Shown piece after piece: positions 9,501 to 15,404 of a stretch of DNA of 64,000 nt. Where the stretch lies: assembly GCA_019454985.1 (NCBI GenBank), contig JACFNF010000005.1, forward strand, positions 86,093 to 150,092, written 5' to 3'. Origin of the DNA: Bacteroidales bacterium. GTDB taxonomy: Bacteria > Bacteroidota > Bacteroidia > Bacteroidales > F082. Positions within the stretch are counted from its first letter, which is position 1; every line of letters starts with the position of its first letter. A program made the position numbers and the translations under genes. The notes under the pieces are model-generated. The model was not told where the DNA came from. It did not search any database and saw only the letters and a list, made by a program, of their open reading frames with translations.

Positions 9501-9683
9501 CTTGTGTCTGCTTCGAGCGAAATTGACCGGATAAAAATCACTGACATACGTGGCGTTGTGTTGAAAACATTCCGCCTGAGCGAAACGGGAAGTTACGATG
9601 TATCCGATTTGGCTTCTGGCACCTATATTTTACAACTTGAAGGTTCCAACGCAGCAACCAATAGATTGTTTATCAAAAAATAA
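6552..9683 (+). CDS. Secreted M28 family zinc metallopeptidase with T9SS sorting domain
   Basis: A 1043-residue exported peptidase. After the signal peptide and a pro-region, an M28 catalytic domain spans about residues 160-430. Its zinc and catalytic residues are His246/Asp248 (GSHFDS), Asp261 (GADDNASG), Glu294-Glu295 (GEEYG), Asp322 (NLDMTG) and His376 (SDHTSF). Then come a fibronectin type III domain (about 435-515), an InhA/MAM-like domain ending IYIDDFVV, repeated strand modules starting LQAGWN, and a type A T9SS tail (IYPNPVGD, terminal RLFIKK). It should be cell-surface or secreted and act as an aminopeptidase or exopeptidase; the substrate is unknown. It lies 45 bases after the asparaginase gene and no separate promoter was found. 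Confidence 0.9.
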   Translation: MSMKPLRLVFLLLLLVGFPAILSADGLYLIHVQGYENQRALADNPAFKIHLYKENWVIASSSVVPKAPHQLLDAHAWTDHKNYFVVYLPAQESKQYSQSRPFANILFQNHDFIIVLAQEDELTLDFPYKNDGVLRISPTEARLAERGKTRLPQSITPDPFVQGLIDQVTAANITASVQHLQDYGTRNAYHPKSVEAQNWLKDQFEAMGLSVELQDFPMPSGNASDNVIATLTGAKYPDEYVVVGSHFDSYTMSGSAAPGADDNASGTAGVLEIARILSQHTFDRSIVFCSFSGEEYGLYGSDAYATRAAQQGMDIHGYFNLDMTGYLKPGNTTIKSTLIFPPSAQELGNFYLDVVAAYLPDFMVQPGSFSGGDSDHTSFNNNGFMGIFPFEPVPDYSPYIHTANDVVGTSYNSESQAAVFTKASLAAVVTMANRLNPPRGLVAMPGDGVVDLNWAPLPDAASFKVYRNGQMIQAVTSNNYSDTDVTNGNSYTYYVTAIYSATNEESEPSNSVTVIPMPPLSLPFFNDFESGAPYWEFTGAWGLSTTQAYSPTHSISDSPIGQYQNNVTSYAYLRPFALNLGYSSAEVSFWTRYDIENNYDYAYFEISTDGSNWTTLGQFTGTQSSWQKKTYSLNNYLDKPFVKLRFRFTSDFMVTKDGIYIDDFVVNTTGNVYTQNNSLQAGWNTLSSYVIPADPSLTAVFAPLGNKLEAVQTLNGVYIPAQSLNTIGSWTSSTGYKVKLNQSANLAISGQNLADNTVQLQAGWNLLPVLSAVGADVEALFAGQLNRLVMLKEMGTNQVYWPGFQATELHSLLPSRAYLVKLSEPVAVVFPTGSKSDFPMKERSITETMITPNTHIVGLSSQALTIANSGDFIMAFNQQNLLTGQFEVQPGLKGIIAIAGNDSLSSAITGMQQGEAIRWKLFNPVIGNYTDLTATYDNQMPEQGFYQHEGISLVTAFTADAVGLQKHEWTISIYPNPVGDILHLVSASSEIDRIKITDIRGVVLKTFRLSETGSYDVSDLASGTYILQLEGSNAATNRLFIKK

Positions 9684-9791
9684 GTTCTAAAAATTTTTGA
9701 AAGTAGTTGATATATTGGCAATTATAAATTTAGATCGAGTTTAAACAAGGCTAAATGCTGAAAAAGCATGAGCAAGGAGAAAAAAAAGCCG

Positions 9792-9799
9792 TACTTTTG
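9792..9799 (+). promoter_or_regulatory. -7 promoter box before tRNA-Ser
   Basis: TACTTTTG lies 37 bases upstream of the tRNA. No clear -33 element was found. The rest of 9684-9836 holds no other recognised feature. Confidence 0.45.
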
Positions 9800-9836
9800 G
9801 CCATCTTTTATTTAGGTTAGACCAAAGATATTGCCT

Positions 9837-9924
9837 GGAGAGATGGCCGAGTGGTTGAAGGCGCACGCCTGGAAAGTGTGTATACCTCAAAAGGGTATCG
9901 TGGGTTCGAATCCCACTCTCTCCG
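9837..9924 (+). tRNA. tRNA-Ser (anticodon GGA)
   Basis: Acceptor stem GGAGAGA (9837-9843) pairs with TCTCTCC (9917-9923), with discriminator G at 9924. Anticodon stem CACGC/GTGTG encloses loop CTGGAAA, giving anticodon GGA at 9871-9873. The long variable arm and the TTCGAAT T-loop fit a class II serine tRNA. The CCA end is not encoded. Confidence 0.96.
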
Positions 9925-9965
9925 CGAAAACTTTTCAGAATGACTGGATTTATCCAAAAACTATT

Positions 9966-9973
9966 TACATTTG
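9966..9973 (+). promoter_or_regulatory. -7 promoter box for the exbB operon
   Basis: TACATTTG matches TAnnTTTG about 64 bases before the exbB ATG. The -33 element is weak. Confidence 0.4.
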
Positions 9974-10036
9974 CTACTTCATTTTAAATTAATAAACATT
10001 CAAACGGAATTAATGTAGTAATCAACACTCTTAACT

Positions 10037-10789
10037 ATGAAAAAATTAATTGCCCTTTTGTTTTTTGTCGGTATTATGGCTTTTGGTGCCGGTTATGTAG
10101 CTTATGCACAGGAATCAACACCTGCTCAAACCGAAACTGTTGACACAGCAGCTCCAAAGACCTTCCATGAAAGCATGAAAGAAAGGTTTATCGAAGGGGG
10201 TCCGGTGTGGATGGCACCTATTCTTTTGACCTTGATTTTTGGTTTGGCCATTGCTATGGAGCGTATTATTTACCTTACTCTTAGCGGAACCAATACAGTA
10301 AAACTGCTCAACGGTGTTGAAAAAGCATTGAGCAATGGTGGTGTTGAAGAAGCTAAAAATCTTTGCCGCAACACCCGTGGACCCGTTGCCAGTATTTTCT
10401 ATCAGGGTCTGCTCAGATATGATTCGGGAATCGAAGAAGTTGAAAAAGCAGTTGTTTCTTATGGCTCTGTCATCACAGGCCGCATGGAATCGGGAATTAG
10501 CTGGATTTCGCTCTTTATCGCTCTGGCCCCCATGCTCGGGTTCTTGGGAACGGTAGTAGGGATGATTCAGGCTTTTGATGATATTGCAGCAGCCGGCGAC
10601 ATCTCTCCCCAAATTGTGGCTAACGGGATTAAAATCGCCCTTTTGACTACCGTATTTGGTCTGATCGTAGCTATCATTCTCCAGATTCTGTACAACTACA
10701 TTATCTCAAAAATTGACTCTTTGATCAACAGCATGGAAGACAGCACCATCACTTTCATGGACATTATGTACAAATACACTAAAAAATAA
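10037..10789 (+). CDS. exbB: MotA/TolQ/ExbB proton channel family protein
   Basis: A 250-residue inner-membrane protein forming the proton channel of a Ton-type energy transducer, which uses proton motive force to power TonB-dependent uptake. There is an N-terminal signal-like helix (residues 1-25), then three membrane helices at about 53-73, 155-177 and 195-218. The family core (GMESGISWI region followed by LAPMLGFLGTVVGMI) is intact. It is the first gene of a four-gene run: 4-TM protein, ExbD, ExbD. Whether the partner is TonB or another periplasmic protein cannot be told here. Confidence 0.92.
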   Translation: MKKLIALLFFVGIMAFGAGYVAYAQESTPAQTETVDTAAPKTFHESMKERFIEGGPVWMAPILLTLIFGLAIAMERIIYLTLSGTNTVKLLNGVEKALSNGGVEEAKNLCRNTRGPVASIFYQGLLRYDSGIEEVEKAVVSYGSVITGRMESGISWISLFIALAPMLGFLGTVVGMIQAFDDIAAAGDISPQIVANGIKIALLTTVFGLIVAIILQILYNYIISKIDSLINSMEDSTITFMDIMYKYTKK

Positions 10790-10794
10790 ACACC

Positions 10795-11208
10795 ATGCAG
10801 CAAGGTTTTGAAAAAATTATCCGATGGGGCTTCATTGCCGTCATGCTCATTGGAGCTTTGCTCGGGATTTATTTCTTTGTGAGCGACTCCTTTGAACTCA
10901 TGATCCAGTACACTTATGTGCTTTTCATCCTTACTGCTCTCTTTGCTGTGATTTCGCCGGTTTTCACTTTCATCCAACATCCTAAAAACTTGAAAAACCT
11001 GGCTTTAACCCTCGGCATTGTAGCAGTCATTGCGTTGATTGCATATCTGTTTTCCGGTAACACGTATTCGGAACTGCAACTGGAAACTTACAAAATTTCA
11101 GCCGGAGAATCAACATTTATAAGTTTTGGCATTGTTTTCACTTTTATCGTCAGCATTCTGGTTTTAGTGACCGTAGTGTTTTCGAGCATTTACAAACTGT
11201 TTAAATAG
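10795..11208 (+). CDS. Hypothetical 4-TM membrane protein in the exbB-exbD operon
   Basis: 137 residues with four predicted membrane helices at about 10-31, 38-59, 69-88 and 108-133, the last ending in a short basic tail. It starts five bases after exbB and ends six bases before the first exbD, so it is almost certainly co-expressed with them. I recognise no enzymatic motif. Its placement suggests an accessory or assembly subunit of the proton-driven transducer; that is inference from context only. Confidence 0.75.
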   Translation: MQQGFEKIIRWGFIAVMLIGALLGIYFFVSDSFELMIQYTYVLFILTALFAVISPVFTFIQHPKNLKNLALTLGIVAVIALIAYLFSGNTYSELQLETYKISAGESTFISFGIVFTFIVSILVLVTVVFSSIYKLFK

Positions 11209-11214
11209 GAAGTT

Positions 11215-11787
11215 ATGAGAAGAGCAGCTCCTGAAATCAATGCAGGGTCAATGGCTGACATCGCGTTTCTGCTTTTGATTTTCTTCCTCGTAACAACGAC
11301 GATGGACGTTGACTCGGGAATTACCCGGCGTCTGCCGCCACCGGTTGATAATCCGGAATCAGTGAAAATCAAAGAAAGAAACGTGATGAATGTTCTTATT
11401 AACTCCAAGAACATGTTATTGGTCAATGGAATGCCCGGCGACATCAATACGCTCAAGGACATTGCCAAAGACTTTATGCTCCCCCATTATCCTGATAACC
11501 CAAGTTACCCCGAAGTCGAAGAAGCGAGCAATCATCTTATTGGAAATTATTATGCGTCAAAGGGCGTAATCTCGCTTAAGAATGACAGGGGTACTTCCTA
11601 CGACATCTATATTCAGGTGCAGAACGAGTTGGCAAGAGCTTTCAACGAAATCAAAGAAGAGTTGGCTATGGATCGCTTTGGAACCAAGCTCGCGAATCTT
11701 TCAAAAGAAAAACTGGAAGCCATCAACGATGCTGTGCCTGTACGTATTTCTGAAGCAGAACCCGAAAATATTGGAGGAGGAAACTAA
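11215..11787 (+). CDS. exbD: ExbD/TolR family biopolymer transport protein (long form)
   Basis: 190 residues, longer than the usual ~140. A short cytoplasmic N-terminus leads into one membrane helix (about 13-35) carrying the conserved Asp15 in MADIAFLLL, the proton-relay residue of ExbD/TolR. The periplasmic domain has an insertion around residues 80-130. The C-terminus is acidic and ends in GGGN. It precedes a second, divergent exbD by three bases, so the two could form a heteromeric periplasmic domain. Confidence 0.9.
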   Translation: MRRAAPEINAGSMADIAFLLLIFFLVTTTMDVDSGITRRLPPPVDNPESVKIKERNVMNVLINSKNMLLVNGMPGDINTLKDIAKDFMLPHYPDNPSYPEVEEASNHLIGNYYASKGVISLKNDRGTSYDIYIQVQNELARAFNEIKEELAMDRFGTKLANLSKEKLEAINDAVPVRISEAEPENIGGGN

Positions 11788-11790
11788 ACT

Positions 11791-12264
11791 ATGAGTAAAT
11801 TCAAATCCAGTAAAACCAAAGGTACACCGGCAATCAGCACTTCCTCGCTACCCGACATCATCTTTATGCTCCTTTTCTTTTTCATGGTGACAACTCAAAT
11901 GAGAGAAACTTCATTGAGAGTAAAGATGAAGCTGCCGATGGCTACGGAAATTCAAAAGCTCGAAAAGAAATCCTTGGTGAGCTATATCTATATCGGGCCT
12001 CCAATTAATCAGGCTCTTTACGGTACGGAATCACGTATTCAGCTCAACGACCAGTATGCCCGTGTTTCGGACGTACCGGAGTTTGTGGCTACCGAAAGAG
12101 AAGCCCGAAACGAGGCCGACCGTAACCTGATGACGACTGCCCTGAAAATCCATAAGGATACCAAGATGGGAGTTGTAACGGATGTGAAACAAGAGCTCCG
12201 CAAAGCCAGTGCCTTCCGTATTAACTACTCTACCTTAAAAGGTGCTGAAAAGCACTCAAATTAA
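11791..12264 (+). CDS. exbD: ExbD/TolR family biopolymer transport protein (second copy)
   Basis: 157 residues. It has a basic cytoplasmic N-terminus (SKFKSSKTKG) and a single membrane helix (about 20-40) with the conserved Asp22 (LPDIIFMLLFF). A periplasmic domain ends in a strand-helix segment (GVVTDVKQELRKA) typical of ExbD. It is the last gene of the operon and is followed by a strong terminator. Two tandem exbD genes after exbB are, to my knowledge, a frequent Bacteroidota arrangement. Confidence 0.9.
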   Translation: MSKFKSSKTKGTPAISTSSLPDIIFMLLFFFMVTTQMRETSLRVKMKLPMATEIQKLEKKSLVSYIYIGPPINQALYGTESRIQLNDQYARVSDVPEFVATEREARNEADRNLMTTALKIHKDTKMGVVTDVKQELRKASAFRINYSTLKGAEKHSN

Positions 12265-12290
12265 GCGAATCTAACATTGATTTTATGGAT

Positions 12291-12316
12291 AAAACCGGCT
12301 TTGGCCGGTTTTTTTA
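12291..12316 (+). terminator. Rho-independent terminator of the exbB operon
   Basis: AACCGGC (12293-12299) pairs with GCCGGTT (12304-12310), followed by six T. It slightly overlaps the stop codon region of the convergent CPBP gene. Confidence 0.85.
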
Positions 12317-13231
12317 TTGCTCGCCCGAAATGCGAAGTGCCCACCATAAAAGAAATCCTGTAAGAATGATGCTGAATACAATATATCCCTGACTCATGCC
12401 CTTCCCAAGCTCTTCCATTGGGGTGGCTGTATAACCATTGTGATGGAGGTAAAAAACCGTCACTGCTGCTCCATTGTTGACGAAGTGCATGGCCATAGGG
12501 ACAAAAATACTGCCTGAAACAACAAAAAAATAGCCGAGGAAGAAACCCAATACAAAACGTGGAAGTAAACCATAAAACTGGAAATGCGCCAGACTGAAAA
12601 TGAGGGAAGTGAGTACAACGGCAGCCCACTGACGTTTTGTGAGGCGCACCAGCAAAGTTTGAACCACTGAACGAAACACCAACTCTTCACCAATTGCCGT
12701 AACAAAAGCAATCATAAACAAGTTGAATAACAAGCCGCCAAAATTATCCACACTCAGAAATAGTTTCATCAATTCCTCTGCCTGTGTCTCTTTTTGTTGC
12801 ATCCAAGTTTCAAGGGCGGCAAGACTTTCAGGTAGGCGGATTGACTGATTAAACTCCAAAAGGCGATAAATAAGCGGCAGACTGACAAACATCAGCCCGA
12901 TTGCCGGAAGATAAATCAGCTGCTTTTTGGGTTGTCGAACACCAAGAAACTGCATGAAGTTTAGATCAACCAACCACGCCAAAGCAATAGGCGGAAATAT
13001 AAACAAACCAAGCTGTGACGAAAGTTGCATGATGCGTGCAGCCTGAAGGCTGGCAGGATTGCCGCTTGCAAAATCCAACGAAGTCCCTGGCGAGGACAAT
13101 CCGCATATATACAGGATGATAAGACCAATGAGCATTCCCAGAATGGCACCAAAAAGAAGAAGCCCGAAAAAAATAAACAGTTGAAAAAGTGGAGTGGTTT
13201 TGCCAAAAATAGGACGGAATCTGTTACTCAT
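12314..13231 (-). CDS. CPBP family intramembrane metalloprotease
   Basis: A polytopic membrane protein of the CPBP (CAAX protease / bacteriocin-processing) family. The putative catalytic motifs EELVFR, FSLAHFQF and HFVNN lie in the C-terminal half, flanked by about seven or eight hydrophobic segments. I place the start at 13231 (MSNRFRPIF) because the -7 box at 13257-13264 would put transcription start near 13250, downstream of the alternative ATG at 13255 (MIEPITQ). Frame openness up to 13498 is probably not coding. Substrate unknown. Confidence 0.87.
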   Translation of the reverse strand: MSNRFRPIFGKTTPLFQLFIFFGLLLFGAILGMLIGLIILYICGLSSPGTSLDFASGNPASLQAARIMQLSSQLGLFIFPPIALAWLVDLNFMQFLGVRQPKKQLIYLPAIGLMFVSLPLIYRLLEFNQSIRLPESLAALETWMQQKETQAEELMKLFLSVDNFGGLLFNLFMIAFVTAIGEELVFRSVVQTLLVRLTKRQWAAVVLTSLIFSLAHFQFYGLLPRFVLGFFLGYFFVVSGSIFVPMAMHFVNNGAAVTVFYLHHNGYTATPMEELGKGMSQGYIVFSIILTGFLLWWALRISGEQ

Positions 13232-13256
13232 GCGCTGTGTTATCGGTTCGATCATG

Positions 13257-13273
13257 CAAAAGTAGTATTTTTG
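13257..13273. promoter_or_regulatory. Divergent pair of -7 promoter boxes (CPBP / dusB)
   Basis: The minus strand carries TACTTTTG at 13264-13257, pointing to the CPBP gene. The plus strand carries TATTTTTG at 13266-13273, pointing to dusB. The boxes are one base apart, so polymerases firing in opposite directions would compete. Both -33 elements are weak. Confidence 0.45.
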
Positions 13274-13334
13274 CCGCCGTTTTACACTGCTTGTAAGACG
13301 AATAGAAAGTGTTGAAATCCAAATAGATTTAAAT

Positions 13335-14387
13335 TTGATCAAGATAGGAAACAGGGAAATTGGATTATTCCCCATTCTGTTGGCACCGATGGAAGACGTG
13401 AGCGATCCGCCCTTCAGGTATGTGTGTAAACTCTTTGGCGCCGATATTATGTACACTGAGTTTATCTCGTCGGAGGGCTTGATTCGTGATGCAGCCAAGA
13501 GTGTGAAGAAGCTCGATTTCAGCGATTTTGAAAGACCGATCGGGATTCAGATTTTTGGCCACGATATTGATTCGATGGTTCGGGCAGCCGAATATGCCGA
13601 GCGCGCAGAGCCCGACATAATTGATATTAATTTTGGCTGCCCTGTGAAAAAAGTTGTTGCCAAGGGTGCTGGTTCGGGCATTATGAATAATATTCCAAAA
13701 ATGGTGGCCATGACCGAAGCCGTTGTGAAAGCCGTGAAACTGCCCGTAACCGTGAAAACCCGTTTAGGTTATGACGAAGATCGAAAGGATATTGTTGAAA
13801 TTGCCGAACGTTTGCAGGATGTTGGTATTCAAGCTTTGACGATTCATGGCAGATTACGTACTACCCGGTCGAGTGTGCCGGCCGACTGGACTTTGATCGG
13901 AAAAGTGAAGGAAAATCCCCGCATGCACATCCCTGTTTTTGGGAATGGTGATGTGGTGGATGGACCTTCGGCACGCTATTTTCGAGATACTTATGGCGTT
14001 GACGGACTGATGATTGCACGTGGAAGTTATGGTAATCCCTGGATTTTTCGCGAGGTGAAACAGTATCTGTCGGATGGAACCCTGCCCGAAATTCCGGACA
14101 TTCACGAACGAATTCGTGTTTCAGACATTCACTTGCAAAAATCCATTGAGTGGAAAGGCGAGCGCCAGGCCATTATGGAAATGCGCAAACATTGGAGCGA
14201 CTATTTTAAAGGCTTTCCCTCCTTTAAACCATATCGGATCAGACTGATGCAAGCGCTTGTTTACGAGGAGATTAAACAGATATTCAACGAAATAGCTGAA
14301 GTGTTCGATGGAGTAAAGCCAATCAAAAATCAGTTGGCCGAAGAAGCTACCGGATATCAAGATCATCCCGGAGAATGCCGCCTGTGA
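13335..14387 (+). CDS. dusB: tRNA-dihydrouridine synthase (DusB-like)
   Basis: An FMN-dependent TIM-barrel enzyme that reduces uridine to dihydrouridine in tRNA D-loops. The 350 residues include LLAPMEDVSDPPFR at the N-terminus, NFGCPVKKVV with the catalytic Cys102, and the C-terminal helical tRNA-binding domain (MRKHWSDYFKG). The start is TTG at 13335; no ATG lies between it and the upstream promoter. The last 41 bases overlap the 3' end of the convergent HAD gene. Confidence 0.92.
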   Translation: MIKIGNREIGLFPILLAPMEDVSDPPFRYVCKLFGADIMYTEFISSEGLIRDAAKSVKKLDFSDFERPIGIQIFGHDIDSMVRAAEYAERAEPDIIDINFGCPVKKVVAKGAGSGIMNNIPKMVAMTEAVVKAVKLPVTVKTRLGYDEDRKDIVEIAERLQDVGIQALTIHGRLRTTRSSVPADWTLIGKVKENPRMHIPVFGNGDVVDGPSARYFRDTYGVDGLMIARGSYGNPWIFREVKQYLSDGTLPEIPDIHERIRVSDIHLQKSIEWKGERQAIMEMRKHWSDYFKGFPSFKPYRIRLMQALVYEEIKQIFNEIAEVFDGVKPIKNQLAEEATGYQDHPGECRL

Positions 14388-15003
14388 ATAAATCGCGCAC
14401 ACGCAGCGGTTTTTGCAGATGGATGGTTTTCAGACCCAGCGAACGAGCTGCCTCAATATGGGTCAGAGTGTCGTCAATAAACAGCGTTTCAGCGGGTTTA
14501 AGACGATGCTGATAGAGTACAAACTCAAAAATTTCCGGATCGGGTTTGCTGAGATGCAAATCGAAACTGAAATATGACTTGGTGAAAAGCTGGTCGAACT
14601 CGCGATAACCAAAACGAAGTTGTAAATCACGCACATACACATCGTAGTGGATTTCGTTAGAGTTGCTTAACAGGAAAATAGGATAATGGCTTTTCACTTC
14701 TTCAAGCACTTTGATACGCTCATGAGGAATGTCGAGTAAAAGAGCATTCCAGGCATCGTCAATATCCTGATCCTGAAGTGGAATGCCGACAAAATCACGA
14801 ATCTTGTCGCGAAAAATTTCAGGTGTGAGGATGCCACGCTCAAATTTTTCCATCACCTGCTGCTGAAACTCTTTCGATTGGAAGATACCGGTGTTTTCAA
14901 CACCCAGATTCTTCAAAGCTAAAAGTGTTTGCTGAGGATCAATATCGAGAATTACACCGCCAAAATCGAAAATAATGCTGCTGATGGAAGATTGTGCTTT
15001 CAT
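14347..15003 (-). CDS. HAD family hydrolase (YihX-like, HAD-IA)
   Basis: 218 residues, cytoplasmic phosphatase fold. Motif I is FDFGGVI (nucleophile Asp followed by Phe-Gly-Gly, as in YihX-type sugar-phosphate phosphatases), motif II is LLSNSN, motif III is the Lys of SKPDPEIF, and motif IV is FIDDTLTHIEAA. The start at 15003 (MKAQSS) gives normal family length; an upstream in-frame ATG would add an implausible extension. The C-terminus overlaps dusB by 41 bases on the opposite strand. Substrate unknown. Confidence 0.88.
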   Translation of the reverse strand: MKAQSSISSIIFDFGGVILDIDPQQTLLALKNLGVENTGIFQSKEFQQQVMEKFERGILTPEIFRDKIRDFVGIPLQDQDIDDAWNALLLDIPHERIKVLEEVKSHYPIFLLSNSNEIHYDVYVRDLQLRFGYREFDQLFTKSYFSFDLHLSKPDPEIFEFVLYQHRLKPAETLFIDDTLTHIEAARSLGLKTIHLQKPLRVRDLFTGGILRDDLDIR

Positions 15004-15024
15004 AATTAAGGTGCGTTTTTTTGC

Positions 15025-15056
15025 TTGGAAAAATTCGATACAAAGTTGTAACTTTG
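15025..15056 (+). promoter_or_regulatory. Promoter for the CAU-anticodon tRNA
   Basis: TTGG at 15025-15028 and TAACTTTG at 15049-15056 (20 bases between) match the Bacteroidota consensus. A leader of about 115 bases would precede the tRNA at 15178. Confidence 0.5.
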
Positions 15057-15177
15057 CACCCGCATTGCCAACAGTTTTTTTCACATTCCCTGTTAAAAAA
15101 ACCTAATGCAGATTATGCTGAAGTTTTATCAATGAAAGGTGAATCGTAAAACACCAAAAATCATTGGATAAAATAAA

Positions 15178-15254
15178 GGGCCTATAGCTCAGTTGGTTAG
15201 AGCAACTGACTCATAATCAGTAGGTCCCAGGTTCAAGCCCTGGTGGGCCCACCA
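15178..15254 (+). tRNA. tRNA with anticodon CAT (Ile2 or elongator Met)
   Basis: Acceptor GGGCCTA (15178-15184) pairs with TGGGCCC (15244-15250), with discriminator A and an encoded CCA at 15252-15254. Anticodon stem ACTGA/TCAGT encloses CTCATAA, so the anticodon is CAT at 15212-15214. The body resembles tRNA-Ile with lysidine-modified CAU, but elongator Met has the same anticodon and cannot be excluded by eye. It is not an initiator: the three G-C pairs at the base of the anticodon stem are absent. Confidence 0.93.
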
Positions 15255-15256
15255 TG

Positions 15257-15290
15257 AACAAGAGGTTATTTTTCAGCCTCTTGTTTTTTA
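15257..15290 (+). terminator. Rho-independent terminator after the tRNA
   Basis: ACAAGAGG (15258-15265) pairs with CCTCTTGT (15277-15284), followed by TTTTT. Confidence 0.85.
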
Positions 15291-15322
15291 ATAACCAAAG
15301 CATGGTTCATCGTTTAAAATCT

Positions 15323-15354
15323 TTTGTGCAATTCATGCCTGCATTTTAATTTTG
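15323..15354 (+). promoter_or_regulatory. Promoter for the DUF285 surface protein
   Basis: TTTG at 15323-15326 and TAATTTTG at 15347-15354 are spaced by 20 bases. The ATG follows at 15405. Confidence 0.6.
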
Positions 15355-15404
15355 CTGAATCAAACCAAATTTATTAAATAATTAAATAACAATTAGATAA
15401 GTTT

